Shown here: piece by piece, positions 27,729 through 36,155 of the stretch | How positions within the stretch are numbered: position 1 is the stretch's first letter | Layout of the letters: every line of letters starts with the position of its first letter | Source: Clostridium sp. ZS2-4 | Lineage (GTDB): Bacteria; Bacillota; Clostridia; Clostridiales; Clostridiaceae | Length of the DNA: 44,675 nt | Assembly: GCF_026719745.1 (NCBI RefSeq) | Contig: NZ_JAPPRQ010000129.1 | Location: 1-44,675 of the forward strand | Reading direction: 5' to 3' | Notes under the pieces: generated by a model | Told to the model about the DNA's origin: nothing | The model's input: only the letters and a program-made list of their open reading frames with translations | Databases searched by the model: none | Program-made: the position numbers and the translations under genes

Positions 27729-27911
27729 TTTTCACCCTCCCAAAGCTTGATATATAATATATTCCTCAAATTTATGATTTTTATACAAAAACAAAACGGA
27801 AAGAAGTTTTATATTATAAAATGCACCATATTATTTTATCATCTCATCAATATCTGCATATTATGATTGTATAGTACTAAATTTTAAATACCTATAAGCA
27901 AAAAAAAAAAA

Positions 27912-27940
27912 TTGTGTTGCGGTAGTATAGGATATATAAT
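27912..27940 (+). promoter_or_regulatory. Candidate promoter for asd-dapA-dapB
   Basis: TTGTGT (27912-27917), 17 nt, TATAAT (27935-27940), about 70 nt before the asd start. Bases 27729-27911 show no gene. No lysine riboswitch consensus was recognised in the leader. Confidence 0.55.
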
Positions 27941-28010
27941 TATAAGAAATATATATTTGTTGAATTGAACTGTAGTAAATAAAATATAAATTGTTATAGG
28001 AGGATTTGTG

Positions 28011-29003
28011 ATGTTTTATAATGTAGCTGTAGTAGGCGCTACCGGAATGGTAGGAAATAAGTTTTTAGAAGTTTTGGCAGAAAGAAACTTTCCAATTAAA
28101 AATCTTTATTTATTTGCTTCAAAAAGATCTGCGGGGAAAACACTTTCTTTTAAAGGACAAGATGTTATTGTAGAAGAATTAAAAGAAGAAAATATTAAAA
28201 ACAAGCAAATAGACTTTGCTCTATTTTCAGCTGGTGGAAGTATTAGTTTAGAGTATGCTCCAATTTTTGCAAAGTATAATACTACTGTTATAGATAATAG
28301 TAGTGCATGGAGAATGGATCCTAATGTACCTTTAGTTGTGCCTGAAGTTAATCCTGAAGATATAGCATGGAATAAAGGCATAATTGCTAACCCTAACTGT
28401 TCCACAATTCAAGCAGTAGTTGCTTTAAAACCACTACACGACAAATATGGAATTAATAGAATTATCTACTCTACTTATCAAGCTGTTTCTGGTGCTGGAG
28501 TAGGAGGCTTTAACGACTTACAGGAAGGATACAATGGATCAGAACCTAAAAAATTCCCTTACCCTATTGCTGGTAACGTACTGCCTCATATAGACGTATT
28601 TTTAGACAATGGATATACTAAGGAAGAAATGAAAATGATAAATGAAACCATAAAAATCCTTCATGACGACTCCTTAAAAATAACCGCAACTACGGTAAGA
28701 GTTCCTGTTTTCTACGGTCATAGTGAAAGTATCAATGTAGAATTGGAACAAGATTTTGAACTGAATGATATTTTTGAACTATATAAAAGCGCTCCTGGAG
28801 TAATCTTAAAAGATGACGTTGAAAATTTAGTATATCCAACTCCTATTGATGCTGAGGGTACTGATGAAGTTTATGTTGGAAGAATAAGAAAAGATTTTAG
28901 TACTGAAAAAGGATTAAACTTATGGGTAGTAGCTGATAACATTAGAAAAGGAGCAGCTTCTAATGCTGTTCAAATTGCAGAATATATTATAAAAAATAAA
29001 TAA
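28011..29003 (+). CDS. asd: Aspartate-semialdehyde dehydrogenase
   Basis: 330 aa, family length. NADP-binding VAVVGATGMVGNKFLEVL at the N-terminus, NSSAWRMDP, catalytic Cys in ANPNCSTIQ, and STYQAVSGAGVGG. It reduces aspartyl phosphate to aspartate semialdehyde, the branch point to lysine/DAP, threonine and methionine. ATG 28011 is 7 nt after AGGAGG; the in-frame GTG 28008 is less well placed. It is the first gene of asd-dapA-dapB. Confidence 0.96.
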   Translation: MFYNVAVVGATGMVGNKFLEVLAERNFPIKNLYLFASKRSAGKTLSFKGQDVIVEELKEENIKNKQIDFALFSAGGSISLEYAPIFAKYNTTVIDNSSAWRMDPNVPLVVPEVNPEDIAWNKGIIANPNCSTIQAVVALKPLHDKYGINRIIYSTYQAVSGAGVGGFNDLQEGYNGSEPKKFPYPIAGNVLPHIDVFLDNGYTKEEMKMINETIKILHDDSLKITATTVRVPVFYGHSESINVELEQDFELNDIFELYKSAPGVILKDDVENLVYPTPIDAEGTDEVYVGRIRKDFSTEKGLNLWVVADNIRKGAASNAVQIAEYIIKNK

Positions 29004-29025
29004 TTATTCCTAAGGGGGATTTAAA

Positions 29026-29904
29026 ATGACATTATTTAAAGGGTCTGGGGTTGCAATAGTTACTCCTTTCACTAACGACAAGGTGAATTTTAAAAAATTA
29101 GAAGAACTCTTAGAATGGCACGTAGAATCTTGCACTGACGCTATTATAATATGTGGTACAACAGGTGAAGCTTCTACCATGTCAGAATCTGAAAAAAAAG
29201 AAGTTATTAAATTCACAGTAGATGTTATAAATAAAAGAATACCTGTAATTGCTGGTACAGGAAGCAATAATACACTTTCAGCTATTAGTATGAGCAAGTG
29301 GGCTGAAAGTATAGGAGTGGATGGTCTTTTAGTGATTACTCCTTACTATAACAAAACCACCCAAAAAGGAATTGTAGCGCATTTTAAAGCAATTGATAGT
29401 AATGTTAACATACCAATAATTGCATATAATGTTCCTGGAAGAACTGGGTTAAATATAGCTCCTAAGACACTACTTAAACTATGCCAATTAAATAATATTG
29501 TAGCTATAAAAGAAGCTAGTGGCAACATAAGCCAAATAGTAGAAATGAAAGCATTATGTGGTGATAAAATAGATATTTATTCTGGAAATGATGATCAAAT
29601 CATTCCTATATTATCTCTAGGAGGAATCGGAGTAATTTCTGTGGCTGCAAATTTATTTCCAAAAGATGTTCACGATATTTGTCAGCTTTATATGAATGGA
29701 AATCATGCAGAAGCTTTAAAGTTACAATTAAAAATGCTTCCTTTAATAAATTCACTATTTATAGAAACTAATCCTATTCCTGTTAAAACTGCAATGAATG
29801 TTTTAAATATGGAAGTTGGAAACTTAAGATTGCCTTTATGTGAAATGGAACAAAGCAATCTAAATATCTTAAAGGAACAATTAGAAAAATACACTCAAAA
29901 ATAA
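29026..29904 (+). CDS. dapA: 4-hydroxy-tetrahydrodipicolinate synthase
   Basis: 292-aa TIM barrel. [10 protein letters not shown] at the N-terminus, [22 protein letters not shown] with the catalytic Tyr, YNVPGRTG and the Schiff-base lysine in VAIKEASGN. It condenses pyruvate with aspartate semialdehyde, committing carbon to DAP and, in sporulating cells, to dipicolinate. It lies 22 bp after asd and 16 bp before dapB. Confidence 0.97.
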   Translation: MTLFKGSGVAIVTPFTNDKVNFKKLEELLEWHVESCTDAIIICGTTGEASTMSESEKKEVIKFTVDVINKRIPVIAGTGSNNTLSAISMSKWAESIGVDGLLVITPYYNKTTQKGIVAHFKAIDSNVNIPIIAYNVPGRTGLNIAPKTLLKLCQLNNIVAIKEASGNISQIVEMKALCGDKIDIYSGNDDQIIPILSLGGIGVISVAANLFPKDVHDICQLYMNGNHAEALKLQLKMLPLINSLFIETNPIPVKTAMNVLNMEVGNLRLPLCEMEQSNLNILKEQLEKYTQK

Positions 29905-29920
29905 AGGAGGATTAATTTTC

Positions 29921-30673
29921 ATGGTAAGAATTATACTAAGTGGCTGCTTAGGGAAAATGGGAAAAGTAATCTCAGAAAGTGCATCAAATTTTCCATCCTT
30001 ATCTATAGTAGCTGGAATTGATAAAAATGAAGATGCTGCCGTAAAATATCCTATTTACAAAAGCATACAAGAATGCAGCACTGAAGCTGATGTAGTATTA
30101 GACTTTTCAAGACCGGAAACATTGTCCTCACTACTTCAATATTGTAAAGGAAAAAATACACCTCTTGTATTATGCACAACTGGATATTCACAAGAGGAGT
30201 TGGCTTTAATAGAAGAAGCCAGTAATGAAATACCTGTTTTCCGCTCAGCTAATATGTCAATAGGTATTAATGTTATAAATAATATTCTGAGGAAAATTAG
30301 TGCTATGCTCTATGAAAACTATGACATTGAAATAATAGAGAAGCATCATAACCAAAAGGTAGATTCTCCAAGTGGTACAGCTTTACTCTTAGCAGATACT
30401 ATCAAGGAAGCAATTCCATCTGAAACAATATATACTAAAGGCAGAGATGGTATAGCTAAAAGAGAACATAAAGAAATAGGTATTCATGCTGTGCGCGGTG
30501 GAAGTATTGTTGGAGAACATGACGTAATTTTTGCAGGACAAGGAGAAGTTATTGAATTAAAACACTCAGCCTTGTCAAGGGAAGTTTTTGCAGTAGGTGC
30601 TCTTAAAGCTTGTGAATTTATGTACGGAAAAGGAAAAGGCATGTACTCTATGGACAACGTTATTAATAAATAA
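29921..30673 (+). CDS. dapB: 4-hydroxy-tetrahydrodipicolinate reductase
   Basis: 250 aa. N-terminal nucleotide-binding loop [25 protein letters not shown] and CTTGYSQEE; the C-terminal active-site region [22 protein letters not shown]; and [15 protein letters not shown]. It makes tetrahydrodipicolinate, the substrate of DapH. It follows AAAGGAGG and ends before a strong bidirectional terminator. Confidence 0.97.
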   Translation: MVRIILSGCLGKMGKVISESASNFPSLSIVAGIDKNEDAAVKYPIYKSIQECSTEADVVLDFSRPETLSSLLQYCKGKNTPLVLCTTGYSQEELALIEEASNEIPVFRSANMSIGINVINNILRKISAMLYENYDIEIIEKHHNQKVDSPSGTALLLADTIKEAIPSETIYTKGRDGIAKREHKEIGIHAVRGGSIVGEHDVIFAGQGEVIELKHSALSREVFAVGALKACEFMYGKGKGMYSMDNVINK

Positions 30674-30701
30674 CAAAAATAAAGAAAAGAAGTTTTAATA
30701 A

Positions 30702-30734
30702 AAGAGGAACAATTCATGCTAAATTGTTCCTCTT
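30702..30734. terminator. Bidirectional terminator between dapB and patA
   Basis: A perfect 13-bp stem, AAGAGGAACAATT/AATTGTTCCTCTT, with loop CATGCTA, flanked by A and T runs, between convergent genes. Confidence 0.85.
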
Positions 30735-30766
30735 TTCATCTCTTATATATATTTTTCTTTATTCCC

Positions 30767-31927
30767 TTATTTCTCCTTAATTTTTAAAATCCATTTTTCC
30801 AATCTGTCAAGTGATTCTTGTAGTTCTCCCATGCTGTAGGAATAAGATATACGAATATATCCTTCTCCCCCACTACCAAAGGCAGATCCAGGCACCATCG
30901 CTACTTTAGCTTCATGTAAAGCTTTCTCACAAAATTCATCACTACTCATATTAAAATTCTTAATAGACGGGAAAATATAAAATGCTCCTTTAGGTAGATT
31001 AACTTGGAAACCTAATGCTAGTAATCTTTTATACAGATAATCTCTTCTTTTTATGAACTCACTTTTCATATGTTCTACATCTTCCAAGCAGCTCTTAATA
31101 CCCTCATAAGCTCCCCATTGTACAATAGAAGGAGCACAAGATACATTATATTGATGAACTTTCATAATATTTTCCATTACAGCAGGTGATGCACAAATAT
31201 AACCTAATCTTAACCCTGTCATTGAAAACATCTTTGAAAAACCACTTACAAGTATAATCTTATCTTTAATATCTTCATACTGAGCTATTGAATAATATTC
31301 ATCTTCAAAAACTAGAGAACTATATATTTCATCAGATATAATCATAATATCCTTATCTTTTATCAGCGTATATAATTTATCTCTATCTTCCTTCGTTAAT
31401 ACTGCACCCGTAGGATTGCAAGGATATGATAAAACCATAATTTTAGGATTCTCTTTTAAAATAATATCCTCAAGTTGATTAAAATCAATGGAAAAATCCT
31501 CTTTTAAACAATAATTTAATACCGTACCCCCTAGAAGCTTTACACAACTCTCGTAAGCTGGATATGCAGGGGTAGGTATCAACACCTTATCTCCACTATT
31601 TATAAGAGCGGTAAAGGTAGATAAAAGTCCTTCACTTCCTCCTATTGTTAAGCATATTTCGTCTTTATCAAAATTTATATTAAAATACTTGCTTAAATAA
31701 TTAGATATAGCAATTCTTAGTTCTTCTATACCAGCATTAGATGTATATCCAGTCCTATTTTCCTCAATTGCATTTATCATAGCTTTCTTTATTCTTTCTG
31801 GCACGCTGAAGTCAGGCTGTCCCAAAGTAAGAGATACTGCTCCATCAACCTTAGATACCTTATTAAAAAATTTTCTAATACCAGAAATTTCTATGTTCTG
31901 AACATTTCTAGAAATTACGTTATTCAC
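30767..31927 (-). CDS. patA: PatA-like class I aminotransferase, probable N-acetyl-DAP aminotransferase
   Basis: 386-aa PLP enzyme. EISGIRKFF, SLTLGQPDFSVPERI, YTSNAGIEELR, SYPCNPTGAVL, ISDEIYSSL, the PLP lysine in ILVSGFSKMFSMTGLRLGY, VHQYNVSCAPS and GAFYIFPSIKNF are shared with the Bacillus PatA group. In the acetylase lysine pathway this enzyme forms N-acetyl-L,L-DAP from N-acetyl-2-amino-6-oxopimelate. The adjacent dapH, which makes the acetylated precursor, supports that role, though a general aromatic or branched-chain aminotransferase is possible. The GTG 31927 start follows GAGGGGCG. It is divergent from dapH. Confidence 0.88.
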   Translation of the reverse strand: MNNVISRNVQNIEISGIRKFFNKVSKVDGAVSLTLGQPDFSVPERIKKAMINAIEENRTGYTSNAGIEELRIAISNYLSKYFNINFDKDEICLTIGGSEGLLSTFTALINSGDKVLIPTPAYPAYESCVKLLGGTVLNYCLKEDFSIDFNQLEDIILKENPKIMVLSYPCNPTGAVLTKEDRDKLYTLIKDKDIMIISDEIYSSLVFEDEYYSIAQYEDIKDKIILVSGFSKMFSMTGLRLGYICASPAVMENIMKVHQYNVSCAPSIVQWGAYEGIKSCLEDVEHMKSEFIKRRDYLYKRLLALGFQVNLPKGAFYIFPSIKNFNMSSDEFCEKALHEAKVAMVPGSAFGSGGEGYIRISYSYSMGELQESLDRLEKWILKIKEK

Positions 31928-32016
31928 TTATATCGCCCCTCGTAAACTATTTTTACTTTAAATTGTACTCCACGTCACGGTTATATGTCCAGTTAAAAAT
32001 TAATTGCTCGTACCTT

Positions 32017-32045
32017 GGAATAAAATTACTGCGCAATTTTATTCC
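32017..32045. repeat. Solo hairpin related to repeat copy A
   Basis: GGAATAAAATT (11 nt) pairs with AATTTTATTCC around a 7-nt centre; only the loop differs from copy A's left hairpin at 18181-18213. Bases 31928-32064 contain no gene. Confidence 0.55.
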
Positions 32046-32064
32046 ATATTAACATATTTTTACT

Positions 32065-32092
32065 TTGATTTGATGATAATATCTATTATAAT
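32065..32092 (+). promoter_or_regulatory. Candidate promoter for dapH
   Basis: TTGATT (32065-32070), 16 nt, TATAAT (32087-32092). The -10 sits inside the palindrome AATATCTATTATAATATAGA. Confidence 0.6.
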
Positions 32093-32129
32093 ATAGATTA
32101 TATTTAATTATTTTACGGGAGGTTAAACT

Positions 32130-32840
32130 ATGAATTATGATTTTACTGATCCATATGAAATAGCACGATACATAAAAGAAGCTGAAAAGTCGACTCCATT
32201 AAAAGTATACATCCGTGGAAATCTTGAAAACTGTGATTTTAACAATATAGAATACTTTGGTGAAAAAACTTTCTATGTTTTATTCGGTGAAAGCATTGAA
32301 ATATTAGAATTTATCGAAAATAACAAAGATAAAATTGAAAAATTCAGAATAGAACATGATAGAAGAAATTCTGCAATTCCTCTATTAGATATAAAGAATT
32401 TAGAAGCTAGAATAGAGCCTGGTGCAATTATTAGAGACAGAGTTTCAATAGGTAAAAATGCAGTTATTATGATGGGAGCTGTAATAAACATAGGCTGTGA
32501 AATCGGCGAAGGAACTATGGTAGACATGAATGCTGTATTAGGCGCTCGTGCAAAACTTGGTAAAAATGTTCATCTTGGTGCAGGAGCTGTTGTTGCAGGA
32601 GTACTAGAACCACCAAGTAAATCTCCTTGCGAAATTGGGGACAATGTATTGATAGGTGCCAATGCCGTTATCCTTGAAGGAGTAAAGGTTGGCCCTAATT
32701 CTGTAGTTGCTGCTGGTTCCATTGTTGTAGAAGATGTGCCTGATAATGTTGTTGTGGCTGGTAGCCCGGCAAAAATAATAAAACATGTAGACCTTAAAAC
32801 TAAAGAAAAAACAAAGTTGATGGATGATTTAAGAAAATAG
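32130..32840 (+). CDS. dapH: Tetrahydrodipicolinate N-acetyltransferase
   Basis: 236 aa, the length of DapH. N-terminal DapH domain ([25 protein letters not shown]) followed by a left-handed beta-helix of hexapeptide repeats ([58 protein letters not shown]). It acetylates tetrahydrodipicolinate with acetyl-CoA, and the next step needs PatA, encoded divergently beside it. The start follows GGGAGG. Confidence 0.94.
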   Translation: MNYDFTDPYEIARYIKEAEKSTPLKVYIRGNLENCDFNNIEYFGEKTFYVLFGESIEILEFIENNKDKIEKFRIEHDRRNSAIPLLDIKNLEARIEPGAIIRDRVSIGKNAVIMMGAVINIGCEIGEGTMVDMNAVLGARAKLGKNVHLGAGAVVAGVLEPPSKSPCEIGDNVLIGANAVILEGVKVGPNSVVAAGSIVVEDVPDNVVVAGSPAKIIKHVDLKTKEKTKLMDDLRK

Positions 32841-32887
32841 AATAAAATAAAACGTACTTGGCATTGCCAAGTACGTTTTATTTTATT
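32841..32887. terminator. Bidirectional terminator between dapH and ssb
   Basis: Perfect 22-bp arms, inner part AACGTACTTGGC/GCCAAGTACGTT, loop ATT, with A and T runs at the outer ends. It overlaps the stop codon of ssb. Confidence 0.85.
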
Positions 32888-33551
32888 CAGCTATATCTTC
32901 ACAATTATTAATTTCATCTGATTCTATTTCACCATCTGTTGCTTTTTCTAATTTTGAAATAGAAACCTCATAAGCAGTTTTAGTTATTGCATCATTTTCT
33001 GATACCTTTTTTTGATACTGTCTGCTTTGTAGTCTTCCCCAAACTCTTATATTATCTCCAACGCCTAAAGTTTTACAGAATCTTGAATTTCTTCCCCATG
33101 ATATAGTAGGTATATAATCCGATTTATTGTATGGTCTGTTAACTGCAAGTAATATATCTGCTATCTCCCTACCAAATGGAGTAGTTCTATAAACTGGCTC
33201 TTTACAAATGTAACCATTTAAAAATATTTGATTTGGATTTTTACTTCTTTCTATACAAGGTTGAATATCTCTTGCAAATACCGTAAGTATTAATCTGTTG
33301 GAACCATCTACAAACTTATTATAGGATCTAAGTTGTCCTTCAATAACCAAATCAGCTCCTATCTTAATATCTATTTCAGTGAGTAATCTTTCTGAAACAG
33401 TTATAGGCAAAATATCTTTAGCATCACTTAGTCTATTTACCTCAATTTTAAAACTATAAAAGCCCTCACCATACATTTCATGACTGAACTCTAGTCCAGA
33501 TACACAAGTACCTTCCAAATAAATTTTGTTATTTAACATTAAATTATCCAT
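32883..33551 (-). CDS. Single-stranded DNA-binding protein with tandem OB folds
   Basis: 222 aa. Two SSB-type OB folds in tandem can be seen: residues ~1-105 (NNKIYLEGTCVSGLEFSHE, IEGQLRSYNKF, RLILTVFARDIQP) and ~110-205 (NQIFLNGYICKEPVYRTTPFGREIADILLAVNR, TISWGRNSRFC, VWGRLQSRQY). An acidic C-terminal stretch follows (ESDEINNCEDIAE), but not the classic DDDIPF tip. It probably protects ssDNA in replication, repair or recombination. The second fold has typical SSB features; the first is more diverged. The ATG start at 33551 follows GAGAGGGG. Confidence 0.8.
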   Translation of the reverse strand: MDNLMLNNKIYLEGTCVSGLEFSHEMYGEGFYSFKIEVNRLSDAKDILPITVSERLLTEIDIKIGADLVIEGQLRSYNKFVDGSNRLILTVFARDIQPCIERSKNPNQIFLNGYICKEPVYRTTPFGREIADILLAVNRPYNKSDYIPTISWGRNSRFCKTLGVGDNIRVWGRLQSRQYQKKVSENDAITKTAYEVSISKLEKATDGEIESDEINNCEDIAE

Positions 33552-33638
33552 TGTAACCCCTCTCTCCCTTAGTTTTCTTTTTTTATTTATCTTACTGAAA
33601 TATAAATATTCACATTTTTTTAAAAATATAACACATTT

Positions 33639-34157
33639 TTAAAAATTATTTGTTGTAGATAAATATTTTCTTGATTTTTTTTCTATAACTTTTTTAATAT
33701 TTACATTTTCTATTAAACATATAGTTATTGCCGTCATATATAAATATAACTCTTTCTGTTGTTGAAACTCTATTGCTACTGGTATTTCTTGTGGCTCAAT
33801 ACCTTGTGAATTGCTTATGTTTATACATCTTTGAAGACAATAAACAAATTCTTCATTTTCTACACTTGAAATAGTTACAGTATTCTTAGCTCCAAAACCA
33901 TAAGTAATTAAATTTCCATGAATACTAATATGGTTTTTAAACAAATTATCCATATTAGCTAAACAATACCCACAATTTAACCTAATTGATTTTGTATCAA
34001 CATAGGAATTTATAATAATATAGTCACTATATTTCTCATCATATAACACATCTCTACTGATATCTTTATATTCAAGTCCCAAATCCCCAACAAGGTCTAA
34101 CAGGTTGGATTTAAAAACCTTATCATTGTTTTCACCAACAAATGCAATTGTTTTCAT
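33639..34157 (-). CDS. Hypothetical protein with weak Mur-ligase-like features
   Basis: 172 aa, family not recognised. Segments YSDYIIINSYVDTKSI, ISIHGNLITYGFGAKNTVTISS and ELYLYMTAITICLIENVN recall the order N-x-D, ITYGFG-like strand and LAAI helix of the central Mur ligase domain, but there is no GKT P-loop. That resemblance is an inference from a few motifs. CGYC at residues 63-66 is the only obvious cysteine pair. TTGGAGTTGG lies before ATG 34157. It is 87 bp upstream of ssb on the same strand, and the two may form a unit. Confidence 0.6.
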   Translation of the reverse strand: MKTIAFVGENNDKVFKSNLLDLVGDLGLEYKDISRDVLYDEKYSDYIIINSYVDTKSIRLNCGYCLANMDNLFKNHISIHGNLITYGFGAKNTVTISSVENEEFVYCLQRCINISNSQGIEPQEIPVAIEFQQQKELYLYMTAITICLIENVNIKKVIEKKSRKYLSTTNNF

Positions 34158-34331
34158 TTAACCAACTCCAACTTTAGAATATTTTATGTAATTACTTAAA
34201 TATAGTTTGAGCAGATAGTAAAATTTTATGAGTATCCATATTTAAAGCAATTTACCTACATATATTCCAAAAATTCAATTGGTCTTGTTTCCATTATAAT
34301 ACATTTATGAGTTAAATTTCAATGTTTTTTT

Positions 34332-35102
34332 TCAATTATTTAATATTTGTTTTCCTGTATGCTCTATATGATAATTTTCCTTATAAATCAAATCAGATAT
34401 TTTTACAAATTGATATCCTTCTGATTTTAATTTTTCAATTATTTTTGGTAAATTTTCTGGAGTATATTTTGCTGCATTGTGAAACAAAACTATTGATCCA
34501 TTTTTAACCTTTTTCATTACTCTTCCATACTCCTTCTCAGCACCTTGTTCTTTCCAGTCTATACTGTCTACATCCCATTGTATGCAGCGATGATTAGTGT
34601 TTTCTATCGCTTGTATGCTTCTATCATCATAAGAACCTGATGGAAACCTAAATAACTTTGTATCTGTTCCAATGAGCTGCATTAGTTTTGCATCTGTTGC
34701 GGCTATTTCTTTAACTATTCTATCATCTGACAATGTAGTCATATCTGGATGAGAATTTGAGTGATTACCTATTTCATGTCCCCTTTTATAAATTTCTTTT
34801 GTCTCTTCTGGAAATTCATCGACCCACCTTCCTACTAAAAAAAATGTAGCTTTCACATCGTATTTATCTAGAATATCTAATATTTTAATTGTATTATTTG
34901 CTCCCCAACTAGCATCAAAAGAAATTGCTATTTTTTTCTCATTTGTATCTACACAATATATAGGTAATTTTTTACCTTTTGTAAATACTCCTATACTTCC
35001 ATAATTAATCATAGCGGCAATAAGTCCAACTATTATAAGTCCTATAATCACTCTTAAAGTATTTTTAACCTTATTCCTTTTTAAAATTATTAGTACTTTC
35101 AT
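34332..35102 (-). CDS. pdaB: PdaB-like polysaccharide deacetylase
   Basis: 256 aa. N-terminal membrane anchor (TLRVIIGLIIVGLIAAMINY), then a NodB domain. Motif 1 reads AISFDASWGANNT, with one Asp where the classical pair is FDD; this D-x-SWG form is typical of PdaB/YlxY-like proteins. Motif 2 HEIGNHSNSH has the H-x3-H pair, motif 3 is FRFPSGSYDD, motif 4 WDVDSIDW and motif 5 IVLFHN. PdaB contributes to spore cortex in Bacillus, by way of a muramic-lactam-type modification; whether this copy is catalytic is uncertain. The start follows TTGGAGGAG. Confidence 0.85.
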   Translation of the reverse strand: MKVLIILKRNKVKNTLRVIIGLIIVGLIAAMINYGSIGVFTKGKKLPIYCVDTNEKKIAISFDASWGANNTIKILDILDKYDVKATFFLVGRWVDEFPEETKEIYKRGHEIGNHSNSHPDMTTLSDDRIVKEIAATDAKLMQLIGTDTKLFRFPSGSYDDRSIQAIENTNHRCIQWDVDSIDWKEQGAEKEYGRVMKKVKNGSIVLFHNAAKYTPENLPKIIEKLKSEGYQFVKISDLIYKENYHIEHTGKQILNN

Positions 35103-35281
35103 AACTCCTCCAAATTTAAAATTACTCTATTGAATTTATATATAAATAACTTCATAAATATTACTAAAATAATCTTATACTTTTACCAGAAATCATCACC
35201 TTTACCTGTATATCGCTAGTATAAAAGCACCTTTCCAAGACAAACTATTAATACAAATAATACATAAAGGAGGATTTACTA

Positions 35282-35515
35282 ATGGCTTTAGGACAATCTG
35301 GCAGTGGTAGAACTCAAGTAGTACCTGACTGCCATAAAATATTAGATAAAATGAAATATGAAATAGCTGAAGAATTAAATTTAGGAGTTCACGAAGGCTC
35401 AGAAGATTATTGGGGAGATGTATCTGCCAAAAATTGTGGCAGAGTTGGAGGAACAATGGTTAAAAGACTTGTTAATTTAGCAGAACAAGAGCTTGTAAAT
35501 GGTAAAAAAGCTTGA
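35282..35515 (+). CDS. Alpha/beta-type small acid-soluble spore protein
   Basis: 77 aa. VPDCHKILDKMKYEIAEELNL and AKNCGRVGGTMVKRLVNLAEQELV match the two conserved blocks of alpha/beta SASPs that bind spore DNA and give UV resistance. An unusual EGSEDYWGDVSAKNCG linker with a Cys replaces the usual ADTTSRANG region. The gene follows AAAGGAGG, is monocistronic, and has a strong terminator. It is more typical than the SASP at 27459-27728. Confidence 0.93.
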   Translation: MALGQSGSGRTQVVPDCHKILDKMKYEIAEELNLGVHEGSEDYWGDVSAKNCGRVGGTMVKRLVNLAEQELVNGKKA

Positions 35516-35520
35516 AAACA

Positions 35521-35549
35521 AAAGCACCGATTCATTTCGGTGCTTTTTA
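35521..35549 (+). terminator. Terminator of the SASP gene
   Basis: AAAGCACCGA/TCGGTGCTTT stem with loop TTCATT, followed by a T tail. Confidence 0.85.
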
Positions 35550-35630
35550 TTATATAACTAAAATTCAGCTGAATTAAGTTTCACTTTATGATATAATATT
35601 CTATGTAATCTGATAAAAGGAGTGGAGGCA

Positions 35631-36155
35631 ATGTATAGTAGCACCTCTGAATTAGCTGAAGATAAACTTCTTTTGCTTTATTTACTACATAAAATTAAAC
35701 TTCCTATTTCAAATAATAAAATTACTCAAATTATATTAGAAAATAATTTTATTAACTACTTCACTCTCCAGCAATACATAACAGAATTGGTAAATGCCGA
35801 TTTTGTAAATGACATAGAACAAGAAGGTAAACATAGAATTGTTATATCTGATAGTGGTTTGAAGGTTTTATCTTTATTTAGAAATAGAATATCTGAAGTT
35901 AAAATTAAAGCAATAGATTCTTATCTGAAAAAGCAAATAGAAAGTATAAAAAAAGAAATTGCTATATCTGCAGACTACACAATTGAAGGCAATAATTATA
36001 TTGTTAATTTGAAAGCAATTGAAAATAACTCCATACTAATTGATTTGAAATTAAATGTAGCCTCAAATAAGCAAGCAAAAGATTTGTGCACAAAATGGAA
36101 GAATAATTCTTCTGAAATTTACAATAAGTTATTACAAATACTTATAGATAGCTAA
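35631..36155 (+). CDS. DUF4364 family protein, probable winged-helix
   Basis: 174 aa. Its N-terminal ~75 residues look like a winged helix (EDKLLLLYLLHKIKLPISNNKITQIIL, TLQQYITELVNADFVNDIEQEGKHRIVIS), followed by a domain of beta-strands. This is the DUF4364 pattern: a DNA-binding-like N-terminus with no established target. ATG 35631 follows AAAGGAGTGGAGG; a GTG at 35622 lies inside that site. Its 3' end overlaps the convergent YVTN gene by 4 bp, with no terminator between them. Confidence 0.8.
   Translation: MYSSTSELAEDKLLLLYLLHKIKLPISNNKITQIILENNFINYFTLQQYITELVNADFVNDIEQEGKHRIVISDSGLKVLSLFRNRISEVKIKAIDSYLKKQIESIKKEIAISADYTIEGNNYIVNLKAIENNSILIDLKLNVASNKQAKDLCTKWKNNSSEIYNKLLQILIDS

Noticed and set aside
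27729-28010. Lysine riboswitch before asd
   Set aside because: The leader after the candidate promoter is ~70 nt and lacks the conserved lysine-box elements and a terminator.
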